Assembly (NCBI GenBank): GCA_964017235.1
Contig: OZ024928.1
Location: 151,986,881 to 152,050,880, forward strand
Direction: 5' to 3'
From: Sabellastarte sp. h YS-2021
Lineage: Eukaryota; Annelida; Polychaeta; Sabellida; Sabellidae
DNA: 64,000 nucleotides
The notes under the pieces were generated by a model. That model saw only the letters and a program-made list of their open reading frames with translations, searched no databases and was not told the origin of the DNA. The translations under genes and the position numbers were made by a program. Below are positions 48,100 through 58,411 of this stretch, in pieces. Positions within the stretch are counted from its first letter, which is position 1. Every line of letters begins with the position of its first letter.

Positions 48100-48715
48100 T
48101 ATATAACCTTGCGAGATAGAGCGATTTTGTCGAAATTTTCGACCCACAGGGTATCTAAGAAATGTACTCTTGGCAATTTTCAAAAAATGTTCCTCTCCCC
48201 AAAAATGGCGGCCATTTTGAATTTTTTAATTTTGGCCAGAAATACAAATTTACTTCTATCTCCTTAACCGTGTGAGTTAGAGTGATTTCGCCGAAATTTT
48301 CGACCCACAGAGTATGTAAAAGATGTACTATTGGCAATTTTCAAAAAATTTTCCTCTCCCCAAAAATGGCAGCCATTTTGAATTTTTGCCAAAAATGGAA
48401 AAACACAAATTTCCTTCTATCTCCTTAACCATGCGAGATGGAGTGATTTCGTTGAAATTTTCGACCCACAGGGTATGTAAAAGATCTACTATTGGCAATT
48501 TTCAAAAAAAAAATTTCCTGCCCCAAAATGGCGGCCATTTTGAATTTTCGAATTTTGGCCAACAATGGAAAAACACAAATTTGCTTCTATCTCCTTAACC
48601 GTGCTGGATAGAGCGATTTCATCGAAATTTTCAACCCACAGGGTATCTAAGAAATGTACTCCTGGCAATTTTCAAAAAATTTTCATCTCCCCAAAAATGG
48701 CGGCCATTTTGAATT
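48100..48715. repeat. S169-variant tandem array
   Basis: Four copies of the 'TTGCTTCTATCTCCTTAACC' variant, each with a 'GGCGGCCATTTTGAATTTT'-type block (one copy has GGCAGCC). It lies between epsilon and the delta head. Confidence 0.85.
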
Positions 48716-49079
48716 TTTATGTCATCACTCTGCGGCATGGGCGTACGCGTCCGCGTGAACAACTTCTTCTCCAAAACTACAAGGCCTAGAGACATGCTGT
48801 TTTTTTTAAAAGATACCTTATCTATCTAGGATGAAAAATTGTTCAAGGCATGCAAATCTGTCTGTTCGTCTGTTTGCTAGAGACATTACAAGGGGGGTAC
48901 CCCCACCAAAAGTGTGAAAATTTCAACTTTTTATCACAATTTTCTCAGTGACTATTGCAGGGATTTCTCTCATATCTTGCATATATGTACTAGGCCAGAG
49001 GTAGATTCTCTTGTGTGAGTATGAGACCTGGATCTGTCTTACTTTTTTTTTAATAAATTTTTTTAATAATTTTTAATGC
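48716..49079 (+). mobile_element. Delta-type head (second copy)
   Basis: 'CACTCTGCGGCATGGGCGTA' then 'ACTACAAGGCCTAGAGACAT', closely matching 38281-38689 and likewise followed by S154 repeats. Confidence 0.65.
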
Positions 49080-49698
49080 ATTAAAATTCATGAAATCCTG
49101 CACTAAATCACTTATAACTTCAAAAGTGTTGCATTTACAGCATTTTGTGAAAATATGTTGTTCAGCTACTTTTTTCATAGCTACAATATGGTGAGTAAGT
49201 TGGGTGTCTGTCTCAATAGCTAAGTGAGTAATAGCTACTTTTGGGCTTTTCAGTAACTTCCATTATGAGTGAAATCACTTGTAACTTAAAAACTATTGCA
49301 TTTAGAGAATTTCGTATAAATATGTTATTCAGCTACTTTTGGGCCAGCTATAACATAGTGAAATTTCAGACCTGTAGCTCATGGCATAGCTGAGTAATAG
49401 CTACTTTTAGGTTATCACTGTTGAGTAAATCGCTTATAACTTGAAAACTATTGCATTTAGAGAATTTCATATAAATATGTTATTCAGCTACTTTTGGGCC
49501 AGCTATAACATAGTGAAATTTCAGACCTGTAGCTCATGGCATAGCTGAGTAATAGCTACTTTTAGGTTATCACTGTTGAGTAAATCACTTATAACTTGAA
49601 AAGTGTTGCATTTAGAGCATTTTGTTAAAATATGTTATTCAGCTACTTTTTTCATAGCTACAATATGGTGAGTAAGTTGGGTGTCTGTCTCAATAGCT
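49080..49698. repeat. S154 tandem array
   Basis: Four copies, two of which (about 49280-49590) are nearly identical to each other. It breaks off at 'CTCAATAGCT' (49698), where S169 sequence begins. The same phrase occurs intact at about 52640-52665. Confidence 0.85.
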
Positions 49699-50129
49699 AT
49701 AATGCTTATATCTCAAAAACCGTGCTAGATAGAGCAATTTCGACAAAATTTTTGACCTGCAGGATGTCTCTGCGGAGTACTTTTCCCAATTTTCAAAAAA
49801 TTTTTGTCTCGCCAAAAATGGCGGCCATTTTGAATTTTCGAAATTTTCAAAAATTTTCAAAAATTGTGCAAAATTGCAAAAAACACAAAAATGCTCGAAA
49901 ACCGTGCTAGATAGAGCGATTTCGACGAAATTTTTGACCCGCAGGGTATGTCTGCAGAGTAGTTATCCCAATTTTGAAAAAAAATTTCTCTCGCAAAAAA
50001 TGGCGGCCATTTTAAATTTTCGAATTTTTCGCAAAATTGCAAAACACAAAAATGCTTATATTTCGAAAACCGTGCTACATAGAGCGATTTCGACGAAATT
50101 TTTTATCTTCAGGGTATCTCTGCAGAGCA

Positions 50130-51215
50130 GCTATCCCAAAGAGCTTTCACTTGGTGAAGTTTCAGACCCATAGCTAATTGCTCACCTACTCAAAAAGAGT
50201 AAATGCGAATTACCTCTAAAAGTATTGCAGATGGCCAATTTTTCTCAAATAACTCATTCACCTACTTTTGGAAGAGCTTTCACTTGGTAAAGTTTCAGAC
50301 CCGTAGCTAATTACTCACCTACTCAAAATGAGTAAATGCTAATTATCTCAAAAACTATTGCGGATACCCAATTTTTATCAAATAACTCATTCATCTACTT
50401 GTGGGAGAGCTTTCACATGGTGAAGTTTCAGACCCATAGCTAATTACTCACCTACTCAAAATGAGTAAATGCGAATTATCTCTAAAAGTATTGCAGATAG
50501 CCATTTTTTCTCAAATAAATCATTCACCTACTTTTGGGAGAGCTTTCACTTGGTGAAGTTTCAGACCCATAGCTAATTACTCACCTACTCAAAATGAGTA
50601 AATGCGAATTATCTCTAAAAGTATTGCAGATAGCCAATTTTTTCTCAAATAACTCATTCACCTACTTTTGGGAGAGCTTTCACTTGGTGAAGTTTCAGAC
50701 CCATAGCTAATTACTCACCTACTGAAAATGAGTAAATGCGAATTATCTCTAAAAGTATTGCAGATAGCCAATTTTTTCTCAAATAACTCATTCACCTACT
50801 TTTGGGAGAGCTTTCACTTGGTGAAGTTTCAGACCCATAGCTAATTACTCACCTACTCAAAATGAGTAAATGCGAATTATCTCTAAAAGTATTGCAGATA
50901 GCCAATTTTTCTCAAATAACTCATTCACCTACTTTTGGGAGAGCTTTCACTCTGTGAAGTTTCAGACCCATAGCTAATTACTCACCTACTCAAAATGAGT
51001 AAATGTGAATTATCTCTAAAAGTATTGCAGATAGCCAATTTTTCTCAAATTAATCATTCACCTACTTTTGGGAGAGCTTTCACTTGGTGAAGTTTCAGAC
51101 CCATAGCTAATTACTCACCTACTGAAAATGAGTAAATGCGAATTATCTCTTAATAGTATTGCAGATAGCCAATTTTTCTCAAATAACTCATTCACCTACT
51201 TTTGGGAGAGCTTTC
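50130..51215. repeat. S133 tandem array (second locus)
   Basis: About eight copies of the monomer described at 10185-12590, nearly identical in sequence to those copies. Confidence 0.92.
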
Positions 51216-51565
51216 ACACACGAAAATGAAAAATTGTGAATATCTCGGAAAAGCTATTTCTTTTGCTTTAATGCTCGGCGGGAGATACACAAAAAATAAA
51301 AAAATTAAAAATGTCCGCTATATTTGGTCTTGACAAAAAATTTTGTCTCCCCAAAAATGGTGGCCATTTTGAATTTTCAAAGTTTTTGCAAAACACAAAA
51401 ATGCTTATATCTCAAAAACCGTGCTATATGGAGCGAACTCAACAAAATTTTGGACCTGCTGGGTATCTCTGCAGAGTAGCCATGCCAATTTTCAAAATAT
51501 TTTTGTCTCGCCAAATATAGCGGACATTTTTAATTTTTGTATTTTTTGCAAAACACAAAAATGCT

Positions 51566-52039
51566 TACCGTAAATGACCTATTTAGCGCATCCGCCCTTG
51601 TAACCGCACCCTATCTCTTTTCAAAGCAATATACTTGACAACTTCTAGTGGGTGGACGATTAGACAGTGACAGTGTATATAATCGCGGTTGGTTACAAAA
51701 GGTTACTAATGATCGATTATTCAGCTTAAATCTTACCTTTCTTAATTGTTCTCGATATCCACATATTTTTTATATAATTTACGTATTTTTACTTAATATA
51801 TTGACATTTGTGCCATGGATTTCGAGTTTGTTTTTATCTACCGCCATATTTACAGGAAGTGGGTGCTTTCGGTAGATTCTAAATGTCGGAACACCGTTAT
51901 TCTTACCGGATTGACCTCTACTTCATCCCGGAAAGGGTTTCATGATGGGTGCGCTAAAAGGGGATTTTTTTCCCACCAAAAATTGAATAAAAATAGACTT
52001 TCCTTAACGCACTGTGCGCTAAATAGGTCATTTACGGTA
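51566..52039. mobile_element. TA-duplicating MITE with hAT-related interior
   Basis: The element 51568-52037 (470 bp) is flanked by TA on both sides. Its ends are inverted: CCGTAAATGACCTATTTAGC at left, GCTAAATAGGTCATTTACGG at right. The empty site is beta-2 at about 12905-12935 ('AATGCTTATATCTTGAAAAC'). From about 51646 the interior resembles the hAT MITE at 58556 ('GGACGATTAGACAGTGACAG', 'CTACCGCCATATTTACAGG'). TA duplication suggests a Tc1/mariner-type mobiliser. Confidence 0.85.
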
Positions 52040-52217
52040 TATCTTGAAAACCGTGCTAGATAGAGCAAACTGCGCTGACTTTGGTTGCCACAACAGTATA
52101 AGGCTAGAAACGAAGCATTTTCTTAATACTTTAGCACTCACCTTTATATCCTTTTCGGGACGCTTTGTTTTTGCTATGCAAAAACATTATCTTTTTTTTT
52201 GCGAGCGATCCTCTAGT

Positions 52218-52612
52218 TTATAATTGGTCCTAGAGGTTTGGAATGGTAAACCATAGGAAATCATGGGCTGGGAATGTATTTGTGTGGTTAGATTTGACCT
52301 TGGACCCCTTCTTCAAGGTCGAACGAGGATATTGCATTTGTAGTATTTCTTTAAATATGTTTTAACCTATTTTTTACACTTAAACAATTACCTTGTTATT
52401 TTCCTTCATAATACCATTTACAGGGCACAACTTTTTTATCCTTTTCTTCTGTCAGCTTCGGAATTTCTTTTGAACTTGCTGTTCAGTTACCATTTACTGT
52501 ATTTCTGTACAGCCCTTTTCCTGATAATTATTCTGTCCTCTAATCACCTTCACAAATCAAAAACACTCAGTCAGCTGACACAGTGCCCGTTCACGGGCAC
52601 TCTCCTCTTGTT
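52218..52612 (+). mobile_element. Gamma tail segment
   Basis: It starts inside an S147 unit ('TTGGTCCTAGAGGTTTGG') and runs through the gamma tail to a perfect hairpin (GTGCCCG ttca CGGGCAC) and CTCTCCTCTTGTTT. It is almost identical to 54301-54690. Confidence 0.75.
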
Positions 52613-53640
52613 TCATAGCTACAATATGGTGAGTAAGTTGGGTGTCTGTCTCAATAGCTAAGTGAGTGATAGCTACTTTTGGGCTTTTCAGTAACTTCCA
52701 TCATGAGTAAAATCACTTGTAACTTAAAAACTATTGCATTTAGAGAATTTCGTATAAATATGTTATTCAGCTACTTTTGGGCCAGCTATAACATAGTAAA
52801 ATTTCAGACCTGTAGCTCATGGCATAGCTGAGTAATAGCTACTTTTAGGTTATCACTGTTGAGTAAATCACTTATAACTTGAAAACTATTGCATTTAGAG
52901 TATTTTGTTTCAATATGTTATTCACCTATTTTGGGGTCAGCTATAACATAGTGAAGTTTCAGACCTGTGGCTCATTTCATAGCTGAGTAATAGCTACTTT
53001 GAAGTTCTCACTGTTGAGTAAATCAGTTATAATTGGAAAACTATTGCATTTACAGAAATTTGTGCAAATATGTTATTCAGCTACTTTTGGGTCAGCTATA
53101 ACATAGTGAAATTATAGACCTATAGCTCATGGCACAACTGAGCAATAGCTATTCTCAGGTACTGACTGTTGAGTAAATCAGCCATAACTTGAAAAATATT
53201 GCATTTGGAGTATTTTGTTAAAATATATTGTTCACCTACTTTTGGGTCAGCTATAACATAGTGAAATTACAGACCTGTAGCTCATGGCATAGCGGAGCAA
53301 TAGCTATTTTCAGGTTCTCACTATTGAGTAAATCAGTTGTAGCTTGAAAACTATTGCATTTACAGTAGTTTGCTTAAATATGTTATTCACCTACTTTTGG
53401 GTTAGCTATAACATAGTAAAATTCAGACATGTAGCTCATTGCATAGCTGAGTAATAGTTCCTTTGAGGTTCTCACTGTTGAGTAAATCAGTTGTAACTTG
53501 AAAACTATTACATTTAGAGTAATTTGTTAAATATGTTATTCACAGAATTTTTGGTCAGCTATAACATAGTGAAATTGCAGACCTGTATGTCATGGCATAG
53601 CTGAGCAATAGCTACTTTCAGGTTCTCACTGTTGAGTAAG
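52613..53640. repeat. S154 tandem array
   Basis: Six to seven copies. The last five closely match 1-728 in the same order and lead into the same gamma head, so the two regions share a duplicated or co-mobilised segment. Confidence 0.88.
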
Positions 53641-54690
53641 TCATTGTATCCACTGGATAGCCACAGTGTGTAGAGAGAGATTTCACCATTACTGCTCTGA
53701 TGAAAAAAAAATATTATAGCTAGCTTTCTTAAGTTTGCAGTATATATTAATAACCATAAAATGTTGTCTGGGAATATTTTTGGCCTCATTTTGAGAAACA
53801 AGATGGCCGCCACAGGTGTTTTTTGTCAGTCATGAAAAGTGCTTATATCTCCCTTATTATTGATCCTAGAGGTTTGGGATGATAAACCAACCTGTAGGAA
53901 ATCATGGGGTGGGAATCTTTTGGTGTGGTCAGATTTGACCTTCAATGACCCCTCCTTCAAGGTCAAACAAGGATAGCCAAACTTAAAAGTGCTTATAACT
54001 TGCTTATTATTGGTCCCAGAGGTTTGGGATGGTAAACAGACAGGAAATCATGGGCTGTGAATCTGTTGATATGGTCCGATTTGACCTTGGAACCCTCCTT
54101 CAAGGTCAAATGAGGATAGCGAAAATTGAAAGTGCCTACAACTCGCTTATTATTGGTGACAGAGATTTGGGATGGTAGTAAACCATCCCATAGGAAATCA
54201 TTGGCTCGGAATCTTTTGGTATGGTCAGATTTGACCTTTGGACCCCTCCTTCAAGGTCAAATGAGGACAGCCAAGCTTAAAAGTGCTTGTAACTCATTTA
54301 TAGTTGGTCCTAGAGGTTTGGAATGGTAAACCATAGGAAATCATGGGCTGGGAATGTATTTGTGTGGTTAGATTTGACCTTGGACCCCTTCTTCAAGGTC
54401 GAACGAGGATATTGCATTTGTAGTATTTCTTTAAATATGTTTTAACCTATTTTTTACACTTAAACAATTACCTTGTTATTTTCCTTCATAATACCATTTA
54501 CAGGGCACAACTTTTTTATCCTTTTCTTCTGTCAGCTTCGGAATTTCTTTTGAACTTGCTGTTCAGTTACCATTTACTGTATTTCTGTACAGCCCTTTTC
54601 CTGATAATTATTCTGTCCTCTAATCACCTTCACAAATCAAAAACACTCAGTCAGCTGACACAGTGCCCGTGAATCTCCTCTTGTTTGAAT
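53641..54690 (+). mobile_element. Hairpin-headed element gamma-3
   Basis: Head ATTGTATCCACTGGATAGCC, 'AAGATGGCCGCC', four S147 units (53830-54400), the gamma tail, and a 3' end at CTCCTCTTGTTT near 54690. The terminal hairpin here has lost part of one arm. It is intact where gamma-1 is split, so it gives the empty site for beta-1. Confidence 0.75.
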
Positions 54691-55765
54691 TTTTGCCAAA
54701 AATGGAAAGACAGAAATTTGCTTCTATCTCCTTAACCGTGCAAGATAGAGCGATTTCGTTGAAATTTTTTACCCATAGGATATCTGAGCGATTTCGTTGA
54801 AATTTTCGACCCATAGGATATCTAAGCAGTGTACTATTGGCAATTTTCAAAACATTTTCGTCTCCCCAAAACTGGCGGCCATTTTGAATTTTCGAATTTT
54901 GACCAAAAATGGAAAAACACAAATTTGCTTCTATCTCCTTAACCATGCGAGATAGAGCAATTTCGTCGAAATTTTCGACCCACAGGGTATCTAAGAAATG
55001 TACTCTTGGCAATTTTCAAAAAATTTTCCTCTCCCCAAAAATGGCGGCCATTTTGAATTTTCTAATTTTTGCCAAAAATGGAAAAACAGAAATTTGCTTC
55101 TATCTCCTTAACCGTGCAAGATAGAGCGATTTCATTGAAATTTTTGACCCATAGGATATCTGAGCAATTTCGTTGAAATTTTCGACCCATAGGATATCTA
55201 AGCAGTGTACTATTGGCAATTTTCAAAACATTTTCGTCTCCCCAAAACTGGCGGCCATTTTGAACGAATTTTGACCAAAAATGGAAAAACACAAATTTGC
55301 TTCTATCTCCTTAACCGTGCGAGATAGAGCAATTTCGTCGAAATTTTCGACCCACAGGGTATCTAAGAAATGTACTCTTGGCAATTTTCAAAAAATTTTC
55401 CTCTCCCCAAAAATGGCGGGGTATCTAAGAAATGTACTATTGGCAATTTTCAAAAAATTTTCCTCTCCCCCAAAAATGGCGGCCATTTTGAATTTTCGAA
55501 TTTTTTTGCCAAAAATGGAAAAACATAAATTTGCTTCTATCTCTTTAACCTTGCAAGATAGAGCGATTTTGTCGAAATTTTTTATCCATAGGGTATCTAA
55601 GCAATGTACTTTTGGCAATGTTCAAAAAAAATTTTCTCTCCCCAAAAATGGCGGCCATTTTGAATTTTCGAATTTTTGCCATGCGAGATAGAGCAATTAC
55701 TTCAAAATTTTCCACCCACAGGGTATCTCAGCATTCTACTCTTGCCAATTTTGTCCAAGATTTAG
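54691..55765. repeat. S169-variant tandem array next to the calcineurin B exon
   Basis: About seven copies of the 'TTGCTTCTATCTCCTTAACC' variant with GGCGGCCATTTTGAA blocks. A 3-unit segment is duplicated (54740-55060 against 55110-55400). It ends about 120 bp before the exon acceptor. Confidence 0.85.
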
Positions 55766-55886
55766 AGCAAAACTCATGCTTCCCGTTGGGTGGACATTAC
55801 GCATGCCAATGCGTCCTATTTCTAGTTTTTTGTGCAGTTGTATGAAGAAAGGGAATATATTAATACCAAATTTTATTTTGTTTTAG

Positions 55887-56063
55887 TTGACCCTGATGAA
55901 ATCAAGCGATTAGGAAAAAGATTTAAGAAGCTTGACTTGGATAATTCAGGATCTCTTAGTGTAGATGAGTTTATGTCATTGCCTGAGCTACAGCAGAACC
56001 CACTTGTACAACGAGTTATAGACATATTCGACACAGATGGAAATGGAGAAGTGGATTTCAAAG
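55887..56063 (+). CDS. PPP3R1: Calcineurin subunit B, EF-hand 1-2 exon
   Basis: This 177-nt exon has acceptor TTTTGTTTTAG and donor GTAACT. It encodes [16 protein letters not shown]... to ...NGEVDFK, 58 residues plus split codons at both ends. EF-hand 1 has the loop [12 protein letters not shown] and EF-hand 2 has [12 protein letters not shown], whose last Glu is completed by the next exon. [20 protein letters not shown] between them is a family signature. Identity to animal calcineurin B is very high. The protein binds four Ca2+ and activates the calcineurin A phosphatase. Loop residues at positions 1, 3, 5 and 12 are all suitable for Ca2+ binding. Any other EF-hand family would fit far worse. 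Confidence 0.97.
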
Positions 56064-56343
56064 GTAACTTAGCTCTGTCTCTTTAAACTAAAATATCCCA
56101 AGTTTGTTGCCAAAGATATGGTAAAGAATAGCAGGTTGTGTGTGGGTTATAGGGTACTTACATTGCTTAGTTTTTAAATAGTCTTATTTCTGACAATTTT
56201 AGTAATTTCCTCAAAAGTAAACATGGTAATTCCCAAGCAATAATGTGGTTTTTGATAAGTATGTAATGTTTTCACGAATGTTTACAATTGATATCTATTT
56301 AATATGGATATACTTTTATAATACAAGAAACAAATTGTAGCTT

Positions 56344-57833
56344 ATATATGTCGTGTACAAGTTAGGATTATGTACAAGTTATAACTTGTACAAAATCTTG
56401 TACAAGTTATAACTTGTACGGCTGAGTTGTACAAGTTATAACTTGTACAAAATCTTTTTCAAAATCTATTCTTCAATGATGTATGGTAATATGTTTTTGC
56501 TTTTAACTTTTCAAATTACAGTAGGCTTTAATATAGGTGTTCTATTTAAGGAAACTGTAGTAATGTGACAAATTCTATATCAGTTTATGCAGAATGATTC
56601 AAATAGATAGATAATTTTTTATTGTCTTGACTGTATGTTTTTATTATACTTTTGCTTTGAACATTTCAAATTAAATTAGCTTCCATTTTGGTGCAATGTA
56701 ACTCAGTTTATCTGTAATGTAACTCAGTTTTTATGTGACTATCTTTCTAATTTCCTGGGCTGGTATTCACGAAGGGTCTTAGACTTAGCCAGGTCTTAGG
56801 CTTAAATCCAGTCTTAAAGTTAAGACTTTTGTCTCAGCTAAGTTTTGTCATAAAACCGTATTCACAAGGGTGACTTAGCTAAGTCCAAGATTATCATATA
56901 ACCACAGTGGTTTTCTGGGTCATGTGACCTTTTATTTCTATTTAAAATATAATATTGGTGACAAATATCCTTTATTTGACAGATTTTATCTAAGAATAAG
57001 TGCTGTTTTGAAATGGAATACCTTGTTACCACATATAAATTTCCAAAGACTGCTTTAGTGAGGTGTTTTGTATAATTATACTTAATTTACAGCCATTTCA
57101 AATTTTGAAGTGGAGAAAAGTTTATGGCGGCCATATTTAAGTCCTCTTTACAAAACTTAAGCCCACTACCAACAAGTCTTAGAGTTGAGCCCTTGGCTAA
57201 GCCTAAGACCGGTCTTAAATTCTTTGTGAATACCACTAAGCCTAAGACAAAAGTTTTAGCAGTTTTTGGGTAGAAATTTGAGACAAAAATCTCAACTTTA
57301 AGCCTAAGACCTTTTGTGAATACGGGCCCTTATCACTTATAACTCTGCTACCTTGCACTAGTACTTTATTCAATTTTTATTGATGTACTTTAAATAAATT
57401 TTGTATTTTACATTATCCTTGTTACTTGTTTAGATTTGGAGAAAGAAAGTTCAAACTTTCTAATAGAACTTGAAATTTTAGCACTTGCAAACTATCAAAA
57501 AGGCATTGGTCTTACTTGTTCACCTAAATTATACCATTAACTGCAATCAGTTAATTAAGGGAGGCTTTATAGGAGTCTAAAACTATTGAAAACTTACTGG
57601 TACAGCTTCAAAACCATTAAAAAGTGTATTGGCCTAACTTGTACAACTCATTTGTACAAGTTAAGCTTTTTAGAAGCATAAAATCTGTACAAGTTATAAC
57701 TTGTACAAAATTTGAAAAAGATTTTGTACAAGTTATAACTTGTACAACTCAGCCGTACAAGTTATAACTTGTACAAGATTTTGTACAAGTTATAACTTGT
57801 ACAAAATCCCAACTTGTACACGACATATACATT
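56344..57833. mobile_element. Inverted-repeat element with termini of 20-bp palindromes
   Basis: Both ends (about 56348-56465 and 57712-57829) are ~118-bp inverted copies beginning TGTCGTGTACAAGTT. Each contains three copies of the perfect palindrome GTACAAGTTATAACTTGTAC, with a further copy near 57690. The phrases CGGCTGAGTTGTAC and CTTTTTCAAA between them are also mirrored. TATA flanks both sides and may be the target duplication. The interior has no transposase and holds the nested MITE at 56758-57329. It lies in the intron after the EF-hand 1-2 exon. Confidence 0.85.
56758..57329. mobile_element. Nested MITE (GGGC..TATTCAC ends)
   Basis: The left end GGGCTGGTATTCACGAAGGG and the right end (reverse complement GGGCCCGTATTCACAAAAGG) match over ~30 bp. 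The subterminal AAGACTTAGCC/TAAGCCTAAG repeats continue the symmetry. No clear target duplication is visible. The ends recall PIF/Harbinger-type MITEs, but the family is not certain. Confidence 0.75.
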
Positions 57834-58411
57834 TGGCAAAATCTCACACTTTCAACAACTAGCCTAAAGTGATTATATTATATATTTGGTATTTGATGAA
57901 AGAAAAACTATTTGAGTACACAATGCTTGTTTTCATTCTTTATTTTACAGTGTCTTAATGTTTGAAAGTTGAAATTGTGCTAGATTGAAGTGCAGTCTAC
58001 GATATAAACCCAGATAATGTATTTTCACAAAAATAAGTTTAATTCCATTAGTTTGTGGTGTGGTTTTCACTCAGTATTGTATATGGTACCACACAAAGTC
58101 TTGAGAATAAATTACTGCTCAATACAAAGGGGAGCATGTGTACTCTGAAATATACTCACTGAAAAATTGTCTGAATTCCAAAGTGGATGTGCAGTTGATT
58201 TTGTACATAAATATAAAGTATTTCTTAGCATTGAGTCATCAGAAATATGTAATTGTTCACAGTTAAAACATGTACATTAAAAGGGCAGAATGAGAAATTA
58301 TTAATCTGAAAAAGAAAAAAAAAATCAGTGTTAATAACTTAATACTATCTAGAAAAGTGATAGTTCTTTCAGTGAATGCTTACAAACTGAAAAAAGACAC
58401 TTTTTTTGATA
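57834..58411. other. Intronic sequence without recognised features
   Basis: AT-rich, no tandem repeats and no coding signal. Confidence 0.5.

Larger units (their letters stand above)
49699..52217 (+). mobile_element. 5'-truncated beta element (beta-6)
   Basis: The order is S169 repeats (49699-50125), S133 repeats (50130-51215), S169 repeats (51325-51560 and after 52038), then the terminus GGGACGCTTTG, GTTTTTGC/GCAAAAAC hairpin and CTCTAGT at 52217. This parallels beta-2 (9420-13096), including the 'CACACGAAAATGAAAAATTG' spacer. No AAGCGTCCC head is present, so the copy begins within the core. Confidence 0.8.
15755..55886 (+). other. Giant (~40.1 kb) calcineurin B intron
   Basis: It is bounded by a GTAAGT donor at 15755 and a TTTTGTTTTAG acceptor ending at 55886, with matching phase 1. 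Nearly all of it is repeats and transposable elements: alpha, beta, gamma and related elements, a foldback element, a decayed DIRS relic and a DIRS retrotransposon. Repeat sequence comes to within ~140 bp of the donor and ~120 bp of the acceptor. Confidence 0.82.

Noticed and set aside
1-55000. CRISPR-like array
   Set aside because: The tandem units are 130-350 bp with no short-repeat/unique-spacer alternation, and the sequence is eukaryotic.
55832-56086. 84-codon open frame across the EF-hand exon
   Set aside because: The ends lie in intron sequence. Splice sites and family length define 55887-56063.
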